Assembly: GCA_934218695.1 (NCBI GenBank)
Contig: CAKQDA010000020.1
Span: 1-31,773, forward strand
From: an uncultured Succinivibrio sp.
GTDB taxonomy: Bacteria > Pseudomonadota > Gammaproteobacteria > Enterobacterales > Succinivibrionaceae
Direction of reading: 5' to 3'
DNA length: 31,773 nucleotides
Both the position numbers and the translations under genes were made by a program. This document shows, in pieces, positions 25,782-31,773 of this stretch (within the stretch, counting starts at the first letter, position 1; every line of letters starts with the position of its first letter). The notes beneath the pieces are model-generated. The model was not told where the DNA came from, searched no databases, and was given only the letters and a program-made list of their open reading frames with translations.

Positions 25782-26729
25782 CTACCAGCGGGAGCTAGCT
25801 CCGCCGCCACCAGAGCTTCCTCCCCCAAAACTGCCGCCTGAAGAAGAGGAGAAACCGCCAGTGCCACCACTTAGGAAACTGTCATTATCGTCATCATCGT
25901 CATCTATTTTGTATGAACGTTTAACTTCATATCCGCAGTAAGAACAGCGTTTTACTTCCTCAAGATAAGTATGATGGTGCTTTTTTCTTTCTTTCTCACT
26001 TATCTTTTTTAAGGTTTTGCGTCTGCCACAGTTAGGACATTTTTCAAACAGATTCCAAAGCATCACGCCTGCTGCAACAGCAAAGATCAGAACTACAGTT
26101 GCGATGATTGTGACAAGTGTAATTAAAAAGTCATCATCGTCACTGTCAGCACCAGAACTCTCATCATCTGACTCTGATTTGCCTTCAGCGGCAAGGCGCT
26201 CATACAGGGCATCAATACCTGCCCTCATGCCTTCGTTTATTTTTCCCTCTTTAAAAAAAGGGATCATCTTCTGCTGCTGTATACGCTTACAGACGGCATC
26301 CGGAAGCACTCCTTCAAGACCGTAACCTGTATGGAAACGGATAATGTGCTGATCTTCAACATAGGTAAGCAGGAGACCGTCATTTTTATCCCTGTGTCCT
26401 ATTCCCCATTTTCTGAACAGCTCCTGAGAGAATTCAAAGACATCACTGTCGCCAACGGATGGAAGTACTACCACAGCTGACTGTATACCTGTGTCCTTTT
26501 CGAGCTGGGTAAGTTTTTCGTTAAGATATGAAACCGTATCATGAGTAAGTAGAGAGGCGGGATCACTTACATGAAATGAGGTATTCTCAAGTCTTGGATT
26601 TGGAACTGTGTCTACTGTATAAAAGTCAGATGCAAAGGCACTTAACGTAAAAATAAGGCTTAATGCAAAAATGACAGCAGTTATCCTGTGAAGTCCTGCT
26701 GATAACACAGAGTGCCTAAGTAAATTCAT
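25782..26729 (-). CDS. TPM-domain membrane protein with zinc ribbon
   Basis: 315 residues: signal peptide or anchor at about 15-34, a TPM domain at about 50-180 (DPASLLTHDTVSYLNEKLTQLEKDTG, VVVLPSVGD, RDKNDGLLLTYV, GYGLEGVLPD), an acidic linker, a membrane helix at about 200-225, a zinc ribbon (CPNCGRRK and CSYCGY), an Asp run, and a Gly/Ser-rich tail ending in SSRW. This layout is that of YgcG-like proteins that often neighbour lemA. TPM domains have been linked to phosphatase activity and to photosystem repair in plants, but the bacterial function is unclear. Nine bases separate it from lemA. Confidence 0.87.
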   Translation of the reverse strand: MNLLRHSVLSAGLHRITAVIFALSLIFTLSAFASDFYTVDTVPNPRLENTSFHVSDPASLLTHDTVSYLNEKLTQLEKDTGIQSAVVVLPSVGDSDVFEFSQELFRKWGIGHRDKNDGLLLTYVEDQHIIRFHTGYGLEGVLPDAVCKRIQQQKMIPFFKEGKINEGMRAGIDALYERLAAEGKSESDDESSGADSDDDDFLITLVTIIATVVLIFAVAAGVMLWNLFEKCPNCGRRKTLKKISEKERKKHHHTYLEEVKRCSYCGYEVKRSYKIDDDDDDNDSFLSGGTGGFSSSSGGSFGGGSSGGGGASSRW

Positions 26730-26738
26730 GCTCGAACC

Positions 26739-27317
26739 TTAAAATGAAACCTCTGGACTGTCTTCTGAATGCTCTTTTGCCTTCAGGTATGCTTTTGATT
26801 CAAAGCCAAACAGAGAAGCTAAAATATTTTTAGGGAATTTTCTGACCCCGGTATTGAATGCCTTTACTGCATCATTGAAGTCTTTACGGGCAACTGCAAT
26901 ACGGTTTTCAGTACCTTCAAGCTGTGCCTGCAGCTCTAAAAAATTCTGATTTGCCTTAAGATCAGGATAATTTTCAGCAACAGCAATCAGACGACCTAAA
27001 GCCTGAGTGATAGCCCCCTGAGTCTCTTCAAATTTCTTTAAATCCTCCTCAGAAGGATTACTGACGTTCTGAAAAGACTTTGCTCTTAAGGCTGTCAGAT
27101 TTTCAAGAGTTTCCTTTTCATGTGTGGCATATCCTTTGACGGTATTTACAAGATTAGGAATGAGATCTGCACGGCGCTGATACTGAACTTCGACATTAGA
27201 CCATTTTGCAGAAATACTCTCATCCATTGATACAAGACTGTTATATGAAAAAATGCAATATAGAACCAAAAAGGCAAAAAATGCACTTAACACCATAGAG
27301 GTACGACTTTTAAACAT
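26739..27317 (-). CDS. lemA: LemA family protein
   Basis: The 192-residue protein has one N-terminal membrane helix (about 9-27), then the LemA coiled-coil core: YNSLVSMDESISAKWSNVEVQYQRRADLIPNLVNTVKGYATHEKETLENL, with the family's VQ-x-x-RRADLIPNLV block, and FNDAVKAFNTGVRKFPKNILASLFGF near the end. LemA proteins are anchored with most of the protein outside the cytoplasm; their role is not settled. AGGAG precedes the ATG by seven bases. First gene of a four-gene unit lemA-TPM-TPR-C11. Its upstream region is built from tandem repeats. The C-terminus is normal. Confidence 0.93.
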   Translation of the reverse strand: MFKSRTSMVLSAFFAFLVLYCIFSYNSLVSMDESISAKWSNVEVQYQRRADLIPNLVNTVKGYATHEKETLENLTALRAKSFQNVSNPSEEDLKKFEETQGAITQALGRLIAVAENYPDLKANQNFLELQAQLEGTENRIAVARKDFNDAVKAFNTGVRKFPKNILASLFGFESKAYLKAKEHSEDSPEVSF

Positions 27318-27340
27318 GGGAGCTCTCCTGTAAAGTTAAT

Positions 27341-27394
27341 GTATAAAGTTATATGTATAAAGTTATATGTATAAAGTTATATGTATAAAGTTAT
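27341..27394. repeat. 14-bp tandem repeat, about four copies, in the lemA promoter region
   Basis: GTATAAAGTTATAT occurs three times in a row (27341, 27355, 27369) and a fourth time with the last bases altered (27383-27394); a degraded copy precedes at about 27327-27340. On the minus strand each unit offers TATAAC, a possible -10-like hexamer. It sits 24-77 bp upstream of the lemA start, so copy number would change leader length or promoter number. Confidence 0.85.
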
Positions 27395-27433
27395 TGTATT
27401 GACTGTCTGTATTGAATGACTGTACTGACAGGC
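27395..27433. repeat. 13-bp tandem repeat, three diverged copies
   Basis: TGTATTGACTGTC, TGTATTGAATGAC and TGTACTGACAGGC follow each other without gaps directly after the 14-bp block. The block also contains CTGTC...GACAG as an inverted repeat (27403-27431). Two different tandem arrays abutting suggest a regulator-bound or slippage-prone promoter. Confidence 0.65.
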
Positions 27434-27754
27434 AGTAACATCAAAAAAACAGTAAGAAAAAAACATTTGTATGTTAATTTATTAAACAGCGATTTTCAGA
27501 AAATTTCACAAAATATTCTGCCTTATTATTTACTGATTTTCTTTAAAAATTTCCCCTTACTAAATGTGCTTCGCAAAAACAAAGCCCCGAATTTGCGCAA
27601 ATAAATATAAATTATCAAATAATCAAAAAGTTAACATAAATATTAGACCACTTAAGAGATTATGATATATAAGCCTCTTTATGGTGCAATTCAGATGATT
27701 TTGGAACAGACACACTATCAGATAAAGTTCAACAACCTTCACATAAAAAATTCA

Positions 27755-27792
27755 CCGTAAACATATAGTAGCCTCAATATGAGGTTTTACGG
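27755..27792 (+). ncRNA. candidate structured RNA element (two stacked stems)
   Basis: An outer stem CCGTAAA/TTTACGG (27755-27761 with 27786-27792) encloses a hairpin CCTCA-ATA-TGAGG (27772-27784) with an asymmetric internal loop. It lies about 220 bases before the HdeB-like genes. It could be part of a leader RNA, a small RNA terminator without T-run, or chance. Confidence 0.3.
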
Positions 27793-28010
27793 ACATATTT
27801 AAATGTAAAAATGAGATACAACTCAATAAATCCACATATAAACTAAAGTGAATTTTATTATATTGCTTGTGAACAATATTTTAATCAATTATACTCAATC
27901 TGTGAGTGGTGTAAGTTAGAACTGATCTATGGCCTTTTAAGTCACACTGCTCATCTTACGGTCTCTTATATTATTTATATGGGATTTTTTTTCAAACAAA
28001 AGGACTCAAT

Positions 28011-28301
28011 ATGAAACGTGCTTTGATGATCATTGGCCTTGCTGTCGCTATGACAGGGGGTTCTTTTGCTGTTAATGCTGAAGAAACCGATGTTGCCAAG
28101 GTTAAGTGCAGCGAATTTATTCAGGACAAGGAAAGTATGGGTATGCTTTTAATGTGGCTTGACGGATACGCATCACAGAAAAGCGACAATACCGTATTAA
28201 GCGATGAGTGGATTGAGAAATTAGGTGCTCACATGGGTAAATACTGTTCTGAGAATCCTGACACAACTATTCTTGATGCTGCTCAGGCTATGGAAGAATA
28301 A
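28011..28301 (+). CDS. HdeB-like periplasmic acid-stress chaperone (first copy)
   Basis: The 96-residue protein has a signal peptide (about 1-23, ...AVNA) and a mature part of about 70 residues with two cysteines in the HdeA/HdeB arrangement: KCSEFIQDKESMGMLLMWLDGY, DNTVLSDEWIEKL, and KYCSENPDTTILDA. HdeA/HdeB unfold at low pH and keep periplasmic proteins from aggregating; the two cysteines form a disulfide. AAGGA lies six bases before the ATG. Followed after 20 bases by a paralogue, so the pair is one operon. Family assignment is good; acid chaperone function is inferred. Confidence 0.75.
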   Translation: MKRALMIIGLAVAMTGGSFAVNAEETDVAKVKCSEFIQDKESMGMLLMWLDGYASQKSDNTVLSDEWIEKLGAHMGKYCSENPDTTILDAAQAMEE

Positions 28302-28321
28302 CAGAATTAACGGAGTTTATT

Positions 28322-28615
28322 ATGAAAAAATTACTAGCTTCAGCAGTAGCTGCACTAGCATTAACCGTAACCGCCAACGTTGCCTCAGCTGAAGAGCAGG
28401 ATGTTGCAAAGATTAAGTGTTCAGAGTTTTTACAGAGCGGCAACACCATGCCTCTTTTAATCATGTGGATCGATGGCTACCTCTCAGCTGCATCTGACAA
28501 CACCACCATGGATGACGCCTATATTGAGGAATTAGGCAACAAATTAGGTGAATTCTGTGGCAAGAATCAGAACGCTACCCTATGGGATGCAATCAGCTCT
28601 TTAAGTGATGAATAA
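28322..28615 (+). CDS. HdeB-like periplasmic acid-stress chaperone (second copy)
   Basis: A 97-residue paralogue of the preceding gene: signal peptide about 1-23 (...NVASA), then KCSEFLQSGNTMPLLIMWIDGY, DNTTMDDAYIEEL and EFCGKNQNATLWDA. The two mature proteins align without gaps over nearly their whole length, both acidic with the same two cysteines, implying tandem duplication and perhaps hetero-oligomers like HdeA with HdeB. GGAG lies six bases upstream of the ATG. A strong terminator follows. Confidence 0.75.
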   Translation: MKKLLASAVAALALTVTANVASAEEQDVAKIKCSEFLQSGNTMPLLIMWIDGYLSAASDNTTMDDAYIEELGNKLGEFCGKNQNATLWDAISSLSDE

Positions 28616-28633
28616 TCCTTAAAACCACACTCA

Positions 28634-28670
28634 AAGAGGCGGACTGCCATCAAGTCCGCTCTTTTTGTTT
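28634..28670 (+). terminator. intrinsic terminator of the HdeB-like pair
   Basis: GAG-(G)-CGGACT pairs with AGTCCG-CTC around a short loop and is followed by TTTTTGTTTT, a classical Rho-independent terminator 20 bases after the stop. Confidence 0.85.
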
Positions 28671-28738
28671 TACAGATCTCTTCAGTCTTTTTCTCCTCAG
28701 CACTGTTAATCCCTTTCTCCTATCTGAATGCTTTTCAC

Positions 28739-28775
28739 AAAAAAAATGGGCAACTTCAGATCACCGAAATTGCCC
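28739..28775 (-). terminator. intrinsic terminator of the GH13 gene
   Basis: On the minus strand GGGCAA and TTGCCC form the stem, extended inward by TTC/GAA pairing, followed by a run of eight T (28746-28739). It lies about 48 bases past the GH13 stop. Confidence 0.8.
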
Positions 28776-28822
28776 GAATGTGTAAATTAAGGTACAGTCT
28801 CTCCAATACCCTTATACCTTAT

Positions 28823-30565
28823 TTACAGGAGTTTAGTTATGATCACGCCTCCCTTTTGAAGACATGAACTGTCATAAAGGTGACTGAACAGTACCTGTTC
28901 ATTGTTTATTGTGACATCTAAAGGTGAATTGCCAGCGTTTATATATACTTTTAATACTTCATCAGCAGAATGTTTTTCATATTTAATGAATCTGCCGTCT
29001 TCTGAATGCCAGGTTATGTTCTGGCTTTCGCAGGCTTTATGCTGTTTACGCAGTGAGATCAGTGACTTTACAGTGCTGATGGTCTTGTCATAAACCTTAT
29101 TTTCAATGTCTTTCCATGGCATTGGTCTTCTGTTGTCAGGATCATTCTTTCCTTCAAGAGCAATCTCTGTGCCATAGTAAATACATGGAGAACCAGGCAT
29201 GGTAACCAGTACGCTAAGCTGCTGTATAAACTTGTCATAACTTCCGCAGCGTGTAATGACTCTGTCCACGTCGTGGCTGTCAAGGAAGTTAAACACAACC
29301 TGATTAACCTGTTTCATATACAGAGAATAACAGTAATTCATCATGTACATAAAATCGTCAGAGCTTAAGGTCTCATCGACAAAGAAGTTACTTAATGACT
29401 GCATGAAAGGATAGTTCATTACAGAATCATACTCGTCCCCTAACAGGTATGGTGTTGAATCCATCCAGATCTCACCTAATAAGAACAGATCAGGTTTTAC
29501 AGCCTTTAATTCGCGATGCAGTTTCTTAATAAAAGCGTGAGAAATCTCATTTCCAACATCAAATCTGATGCCGTCAATGTTCCACATTTCAATCCAGTCT
29601 TTGCATACTTTAGTAAAGTAGTCCATAACCTCAGGATTTGAAGTATCAAGCTTTGGCATTTCATCTACGAAGGCAAAGCTGTAGTATCTTCCGTCCTTGG
29701 TGTTTCCATCAAAACTGAAATTGTCCTTTTTAACAAAATACCAGTCATAATATTTTGAGTTTTTGCCGTTTTTCACAACATCCTGCCAGGCGAAAAATCC
29801 TCGACCTGAATGATTGAAAACAGCATCAATCATGACCTTAATTCCCAGAGAGTGTGCCTTTTCTACCAGTTTTCTAAAGTACTCATTGTCTCCAAAGTCA
29901 GGATCGATATGCTCATAGTCTGAGATGTTATATTTGTGATTCTCAGTTGAGGTAACAAGTGGAGTGAAATAAATGCCTGTAATGCCAAGATCTTTTAGAT
30001 ACTCTAGCTTACTCATTGCACCCTTCAGGTTTCCACCATAAAAGGAATGTCTGGTCAACGACTTATTATCATCCCAGTCGTTTAACTGCTTATTGCCCGC
30101 ATAATCGAGCTTGCAGAATCTGTCAGGAAATATCTGATACCAGAAGATATCTTCAGCCCACTTAGGATGTGTACAGATATCGGCACGGTTCATCCAGGCA
30201 AATTTGTAGAAATGTCTGATGATGTTGTCCTTTTTCATGAAATCCTTGTCATGGACTCCATCTTCAAACAGATAGCATAACTCGTCACCAGCATAGATTT
30301 CAAAATAGTACTGAATACGCTTAAATTCTGGTTTTAAGGTGACAGACCAGATTAATTCGTGTGAAAGCTCTTTTTCAATATGAAGTTCAAGAGGCTGACC
30401 TGACCATGGATCAGTACCGGAACAGCCGAAAATGTATGGATCGGCATGAACAATCACTACTTTACTGATTGATTTATTGGTTTTTACATTGATGACCAAC
30501 TCATCTTCATTTAAAGAATAACAATCTGTAAAAGCGCACTTGTGTGATATTCCTTCTACCTGCAT
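28823..30565 (-). CDS. GH13 cyclomaltodextrinase/neopullulanase-type alpha-amylase
   Basis: The 580-residue enzyme hydrolyses alpha-1,4 (and often alpha-1,6) bonds of maltodextrins, cyclodextrins or pullulan. An N-terminal beta domain of about 120 residues (the CBM34-like dimerisation domain of the GH13_20 group) precedes the catalytic barrel: DAVFNHSG (region I), GIRFDVGNE with nucleophile D336, LLGEIW with acid/base E365, and FLDSHDVDR with D432. No signal peptide is seen, so it acts in the cytosol on imported oligosaccharides. Start ATG 30565 with AAAGGAG eight bases upstream is preferred to an in-frame TTG nine codons earlier. Divergent from an AraC-type regulator, probably its controller. 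Confidence 0.88.
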   Translation of the reverse strand: MQVEGISHKCAFTDCYSLNEDELVINVKTNKSISKVVIVHADPYIFGCSGTDPWSGQPLELHIEKELSHELIWSVTLKPEFKRIQYYFEIYAGDELCYLFEDGVHDKDFMKKDNIIRHFYKFAWMNRADICTHPKWAEDIFWYQIFPDRFCKLDYAGNKQLNDWDDNKSLTRHSFYGGNLKGAMSKLEYLKDLGITGIYFTPLVTSTENHKYNISDYEHIDPDFGDNEYFRKLVEKAHSLGIKVMIDAVFNHSGRGFFAWQDVVKNGKNSKYYDWYFVKKDNFSFDGNTKDGRYYSFAFVDEMPKLDTSNPEVMDYFTKVCKDWIEMWNIDGIRFDVGNEISHAFIKKLHRELKAVKPDLFLLGEIWMDSTPYLLGDEYDSVMNYPFMQSLSNFFVDETLSSDDFMYMMNYCYSLYMKQVNQVVFNFLDSHDVDRVITRCGSYDKFIQQLSVLVTMPGSPCIYYGTEIALEGKNDPDNRRPMPWKDIENKVYDKTISTVKSLISLRKQHKACESQNITWHSEDGRFIKYEKHSADEVLKVYINAGNSPLDVTINNEQVLFSHLYDSSCLQKGGVIITKLL

Positions 30566-30603
30566 ACAATATGCTCCTTTTTTTATATCCAACTATAATT
30601 AGC

Positions 30604-30681
30604 ATTTTAATACTAAAAAATCAGATATTCTTTCAGAATGCTATCGACTTTTTAACACAATCCTATTATTTGTATTAAAAT
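30604..30681. promoter_or_regulatory. 10-bp inverted repeat pair in the GH13/AraC intergenic region
   Basis: ATTTTAATAC (30604-30613) and its exact reverse complement GTATTAAAAT (30672-30681) lie 58 bp apart between the two divergent genes. AraC-family dimers often bind such separated half-sites, including by looping. The pair suggests operators for the adjacent regulator, controlling both the GH13 gene and itself. Confidence 0.5.
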
Positions 30682-30741
30682 TATCATGTAATTTGCCTTA
30701 TAAAGGATCTGTTTTCAATAAAATCGCTGATACGGTAGTTT

Positions 30742-31659
30742 ATGATAGAAGAACAAAAATCTATTCACGAAAATGTCAATCACGGTACGATTAATTTTCC
30801 ATATGCTATTTACCATGTGAAGATGCCTTTGCACATCACAAGTTATCCTCTGCACTGGCATAAGGAAATCGAATTTATCTATGTTATTGACGGTACGCTT
30901 ACAGTCTCTGTAAACAGCAGAAAATTTGAAATGAACAGAGGTGATATTTCTGTAATACTTCCAGAACAACCTCATGCCCTGTTCCAGTATGAAAATGAAG
31001 AGGCTAACTATATCAATATCGTTTTTGCTCTTGAATATCTTCATTCACAGGGCACAACCAACTATCTTTACGACAAATATATCGCCCCATTCGTAAGGGG
31101 TGAGCGTTCTTTAGATCCCTACATTCCCTGCAGATCTCTTATAAATGCTGAACTGTTCCCTTATATAAATGAACTTTTTAACTGCCGACACGAAAGCTAC
31201 ACCGAAGACGGATTACTCATCATTTCAGATCTTATTCACATCATGCACACGGTTTGCAAAAAGAGCGTTGAAGTATCACAGGATCTGATGTCTGAACATA
31301 TTAAAGCTGACAAAGTAAAAAAAGCAGTTTACAAGGTGCAGAACTGTTTCCATAAGCATCTTACAATCGCATTCATGGCAGAGGTCTGTGGCGTATCGGA
31401 AAGCCATTTTATGAAAATCTTCAAAGATGTTACCAAACAGAGCTTTAATGAGTTTCTCGTAAATTACAGACTGGAGGTTGCTGCAAAACAGTTAAGAGAA
31501 AGCGAACTTAAGGTTATAGATATCGCAGTTGCCTGTGGTTTTAACAACCATTCTTACTTTACTCGAGCTTTTATAAAAAAATACGGATTAACCCCAGTAA
31601 AGTATCGCAGGAGAGAAGAATTGAAACTGACAGAAAAGATAGAAGGCAATGATAGCTGA
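30742..31659 (+). CDS. AraC-family transcriptional regulator with cupin sensor domain
   Basis: 305 residues. The N-terminal half (about 25-110) is a cupin-type sugar-sensing domain with PLHWHKEIEFIYVIDG (H38, H40, E44) and GDISVILPEQPHAL. The C-terminal 100 residues hold two helix-turn-helix motifs: LTIAFMAEVCGVSESHFMKIFKD (about 207-229) and VIDIAVACGFNNHSYFTRAFIKKYGLTPVKYR (about 258-289), the AraC/XylS signature. Such regulators usually activate an adjacent sugar-use gene when the ligand is bound; the divergent GH13 enzyme makes a malto-oligosaccharide ligand plausible. The ribosome site is weak (GGTAG). Confidence 0.88.
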   Translation: MIEEQKSIHENVNHGTINFPYAIYHVKMPLHITSYPLHWHKEIEFIYVIDGTLTVSVNSRKFEMNRGDISVILPEQPHALFQYENEEANYINIVFALEYLHSQGTTNYLYDKYIAPFVRGERSLDPYIPCRSLINAELFPYINELFNCRHESYTEDGLLIISDLIHIMHTVCKKSVEVSQDLMSEHIKADKVKKAVYKVQNCFHKHLTIAFMAEVCGVSESHFMKIFKDVTKQSFNEFLVNYRLEVAAKQLRESELKVIDIAVACGFNNHSYFTRAFIKKYGLTPVKYRRREELKLTEKIEGNDS

Positions 31660-31738
31660 TAGGTTAACTGAAATAAAATTACAACAGAAATAACAAACCC
31701 GTATTTTGTCGATCTAGTTACATAACGAAATAAAATTT

Positions 31739-31772
31739 AAGGAAGTACCGCATAAAAACGGGCTTCCTTTAT
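31739..31772 (+). terminator. intrinsic terminator after the AraC-type gene
   Basis: AAGGAAG (31739-31745) pairs with CTTCCTT (31763-31769), with CCG/CGG pairing inside the loop, and is followed by TATA at the window edge. It lies about 80 bases past the stop; the T-run may continue outside the window. Confidence 0.6.
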
Positions 31773-31773
31773 A

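Larger units (their letters stand above)
27318..28010. other. non-coding region between lemA and the HdeB-like genes
   Basis: About 690 bases without a supported gene, very AT-rich. Near lemA it contains the two tandem-repeat blocks (27341-27394 and 27395-27433); further on, a two-part hairpin (27755-27792). A plus-strand promoter for the HdeB-like genes must lie before 28011; TATATT/TATTAT stretches occur but no convincing -35. Confidence 0.5.

Noticed and set aside
25736..25870. 45-residue N-terminal extension of the TPR protein
   Set aside because: It runs through the Gly/Ser-rich end of the TPM gene in another frame; the signal peptide and ribosome site mark ATG 25735 as the start.
27341..27433. 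Tandem repeats as a CRISPR array
   Set aside because: Units are 13-14 bp, contiguous and without spacers.
27416..27604. 62-residue plus-strand ORF in the lemA/HdeB-like gap
   Set aside because: No ribosome site, starts inside the tandem repeat, low-complexity Lys/Asn/Leu composition expected from AT-rich DNA.
30715..31044. 109-residue minus-strand ORF
   Set aside because: Antisense to the cupin domain of the AraC-type regulator with no ribosome site or domain.
1..31773. tRNA, rRNA, prophage or integrase genes
   Set aside because: I saw no tRNA-like cloverleaf, rRNA segment, integrase or complete transposase anywhere in the window.

Overview
The window is AT-rich, densely coded DNA that looks like a gammaproteobacterium. 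Supporting marks are Gram-negative signal peptides, a PhoB/PhoR/Pst phosphate system, a GlpX class II fructose bisphosphatase, two HdeB-like periplasmic proteins, a type I-E CRISPR-Cas operon and an IHF-type CRISPR leader. The mix of low GC, starch-degrading GH13 enzyme and anaerobe-like gene content makes a rumen or gut member of the Succinivibrionaceae (Succinivibrio, Succinatimonas, Anaerobiospirillum relatives) my best guess. That is an inference from general resemblance, not from a marker gene.

Layout. 1-8293 is a complete type I-E CRISPR-Cas locus read on the minus strand: cas3, cas8e, cse2, cas6e, cas7e, cas5e, cas1, cas2, then a leader with two IHF consensus sites and the first CRISPR repeat at the window edge; the array continues outside. 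The order places cas6e between cse2 and cas7e, unlike E. coli K-12. Divergent from cas3 is a two-helix membrane protein resembling SieB superinfection-exclusion proteins (8752-9411). Next comes a minus-strand pair: a PLD-nuclease/DEAH-helicase/DUF3427 protein and a MutT-like Nudix hydrolase. Together 1-12937 reads as a defence-rich block.

13079-14068 is glpX. 14069-15006 is non-coding apart from a broken small gene (frameshift plus stop), a 33-bp periodic repeat and a large terminator hairpin. 15007-21356 is one compact minus-strand phosphate operon, pstS-pstC-pstA-pstB-phoU-phoB-phoR, with a candidate Pho box ahead of pstS and a hairpin between pstS and pstC. 21357-22127 has a 24-bp palindrome and a 20-codon ORF resembling the N-terminus of catalase-peroxidase KatG, probably a gene remnant.

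22128-27317 is a four-gene minus-strand envelope operon: lemA, a TPM-domain protein with zinc ribbon, a secreted TPR protein and a secreted clostripain-family (C11) cysteine peptidase. It is preceded by two adjacent tandem-repeat blocks (14 bp and 13 bp units). 28011-28615 encodes two tandem HdeB-like small periplasmic proteins. 28823-30565 encodes a GH13 cyclomaltodextrinase/neopullulanase-type enzyme, divergent from an AraC-family regulator with a cupin sensor domain (30742-31659); a perfect 10-bp inverted repeat lies in the shared intergenic region.

The parts that merit most attention as possibly undescribed systems are the LemA-TPM-TPR-C11 peptidase operon with its repeat-laden promoter region, and the PLD-helicase/Nudix pair beside CRISPR-Cas and a SieB-like gene.
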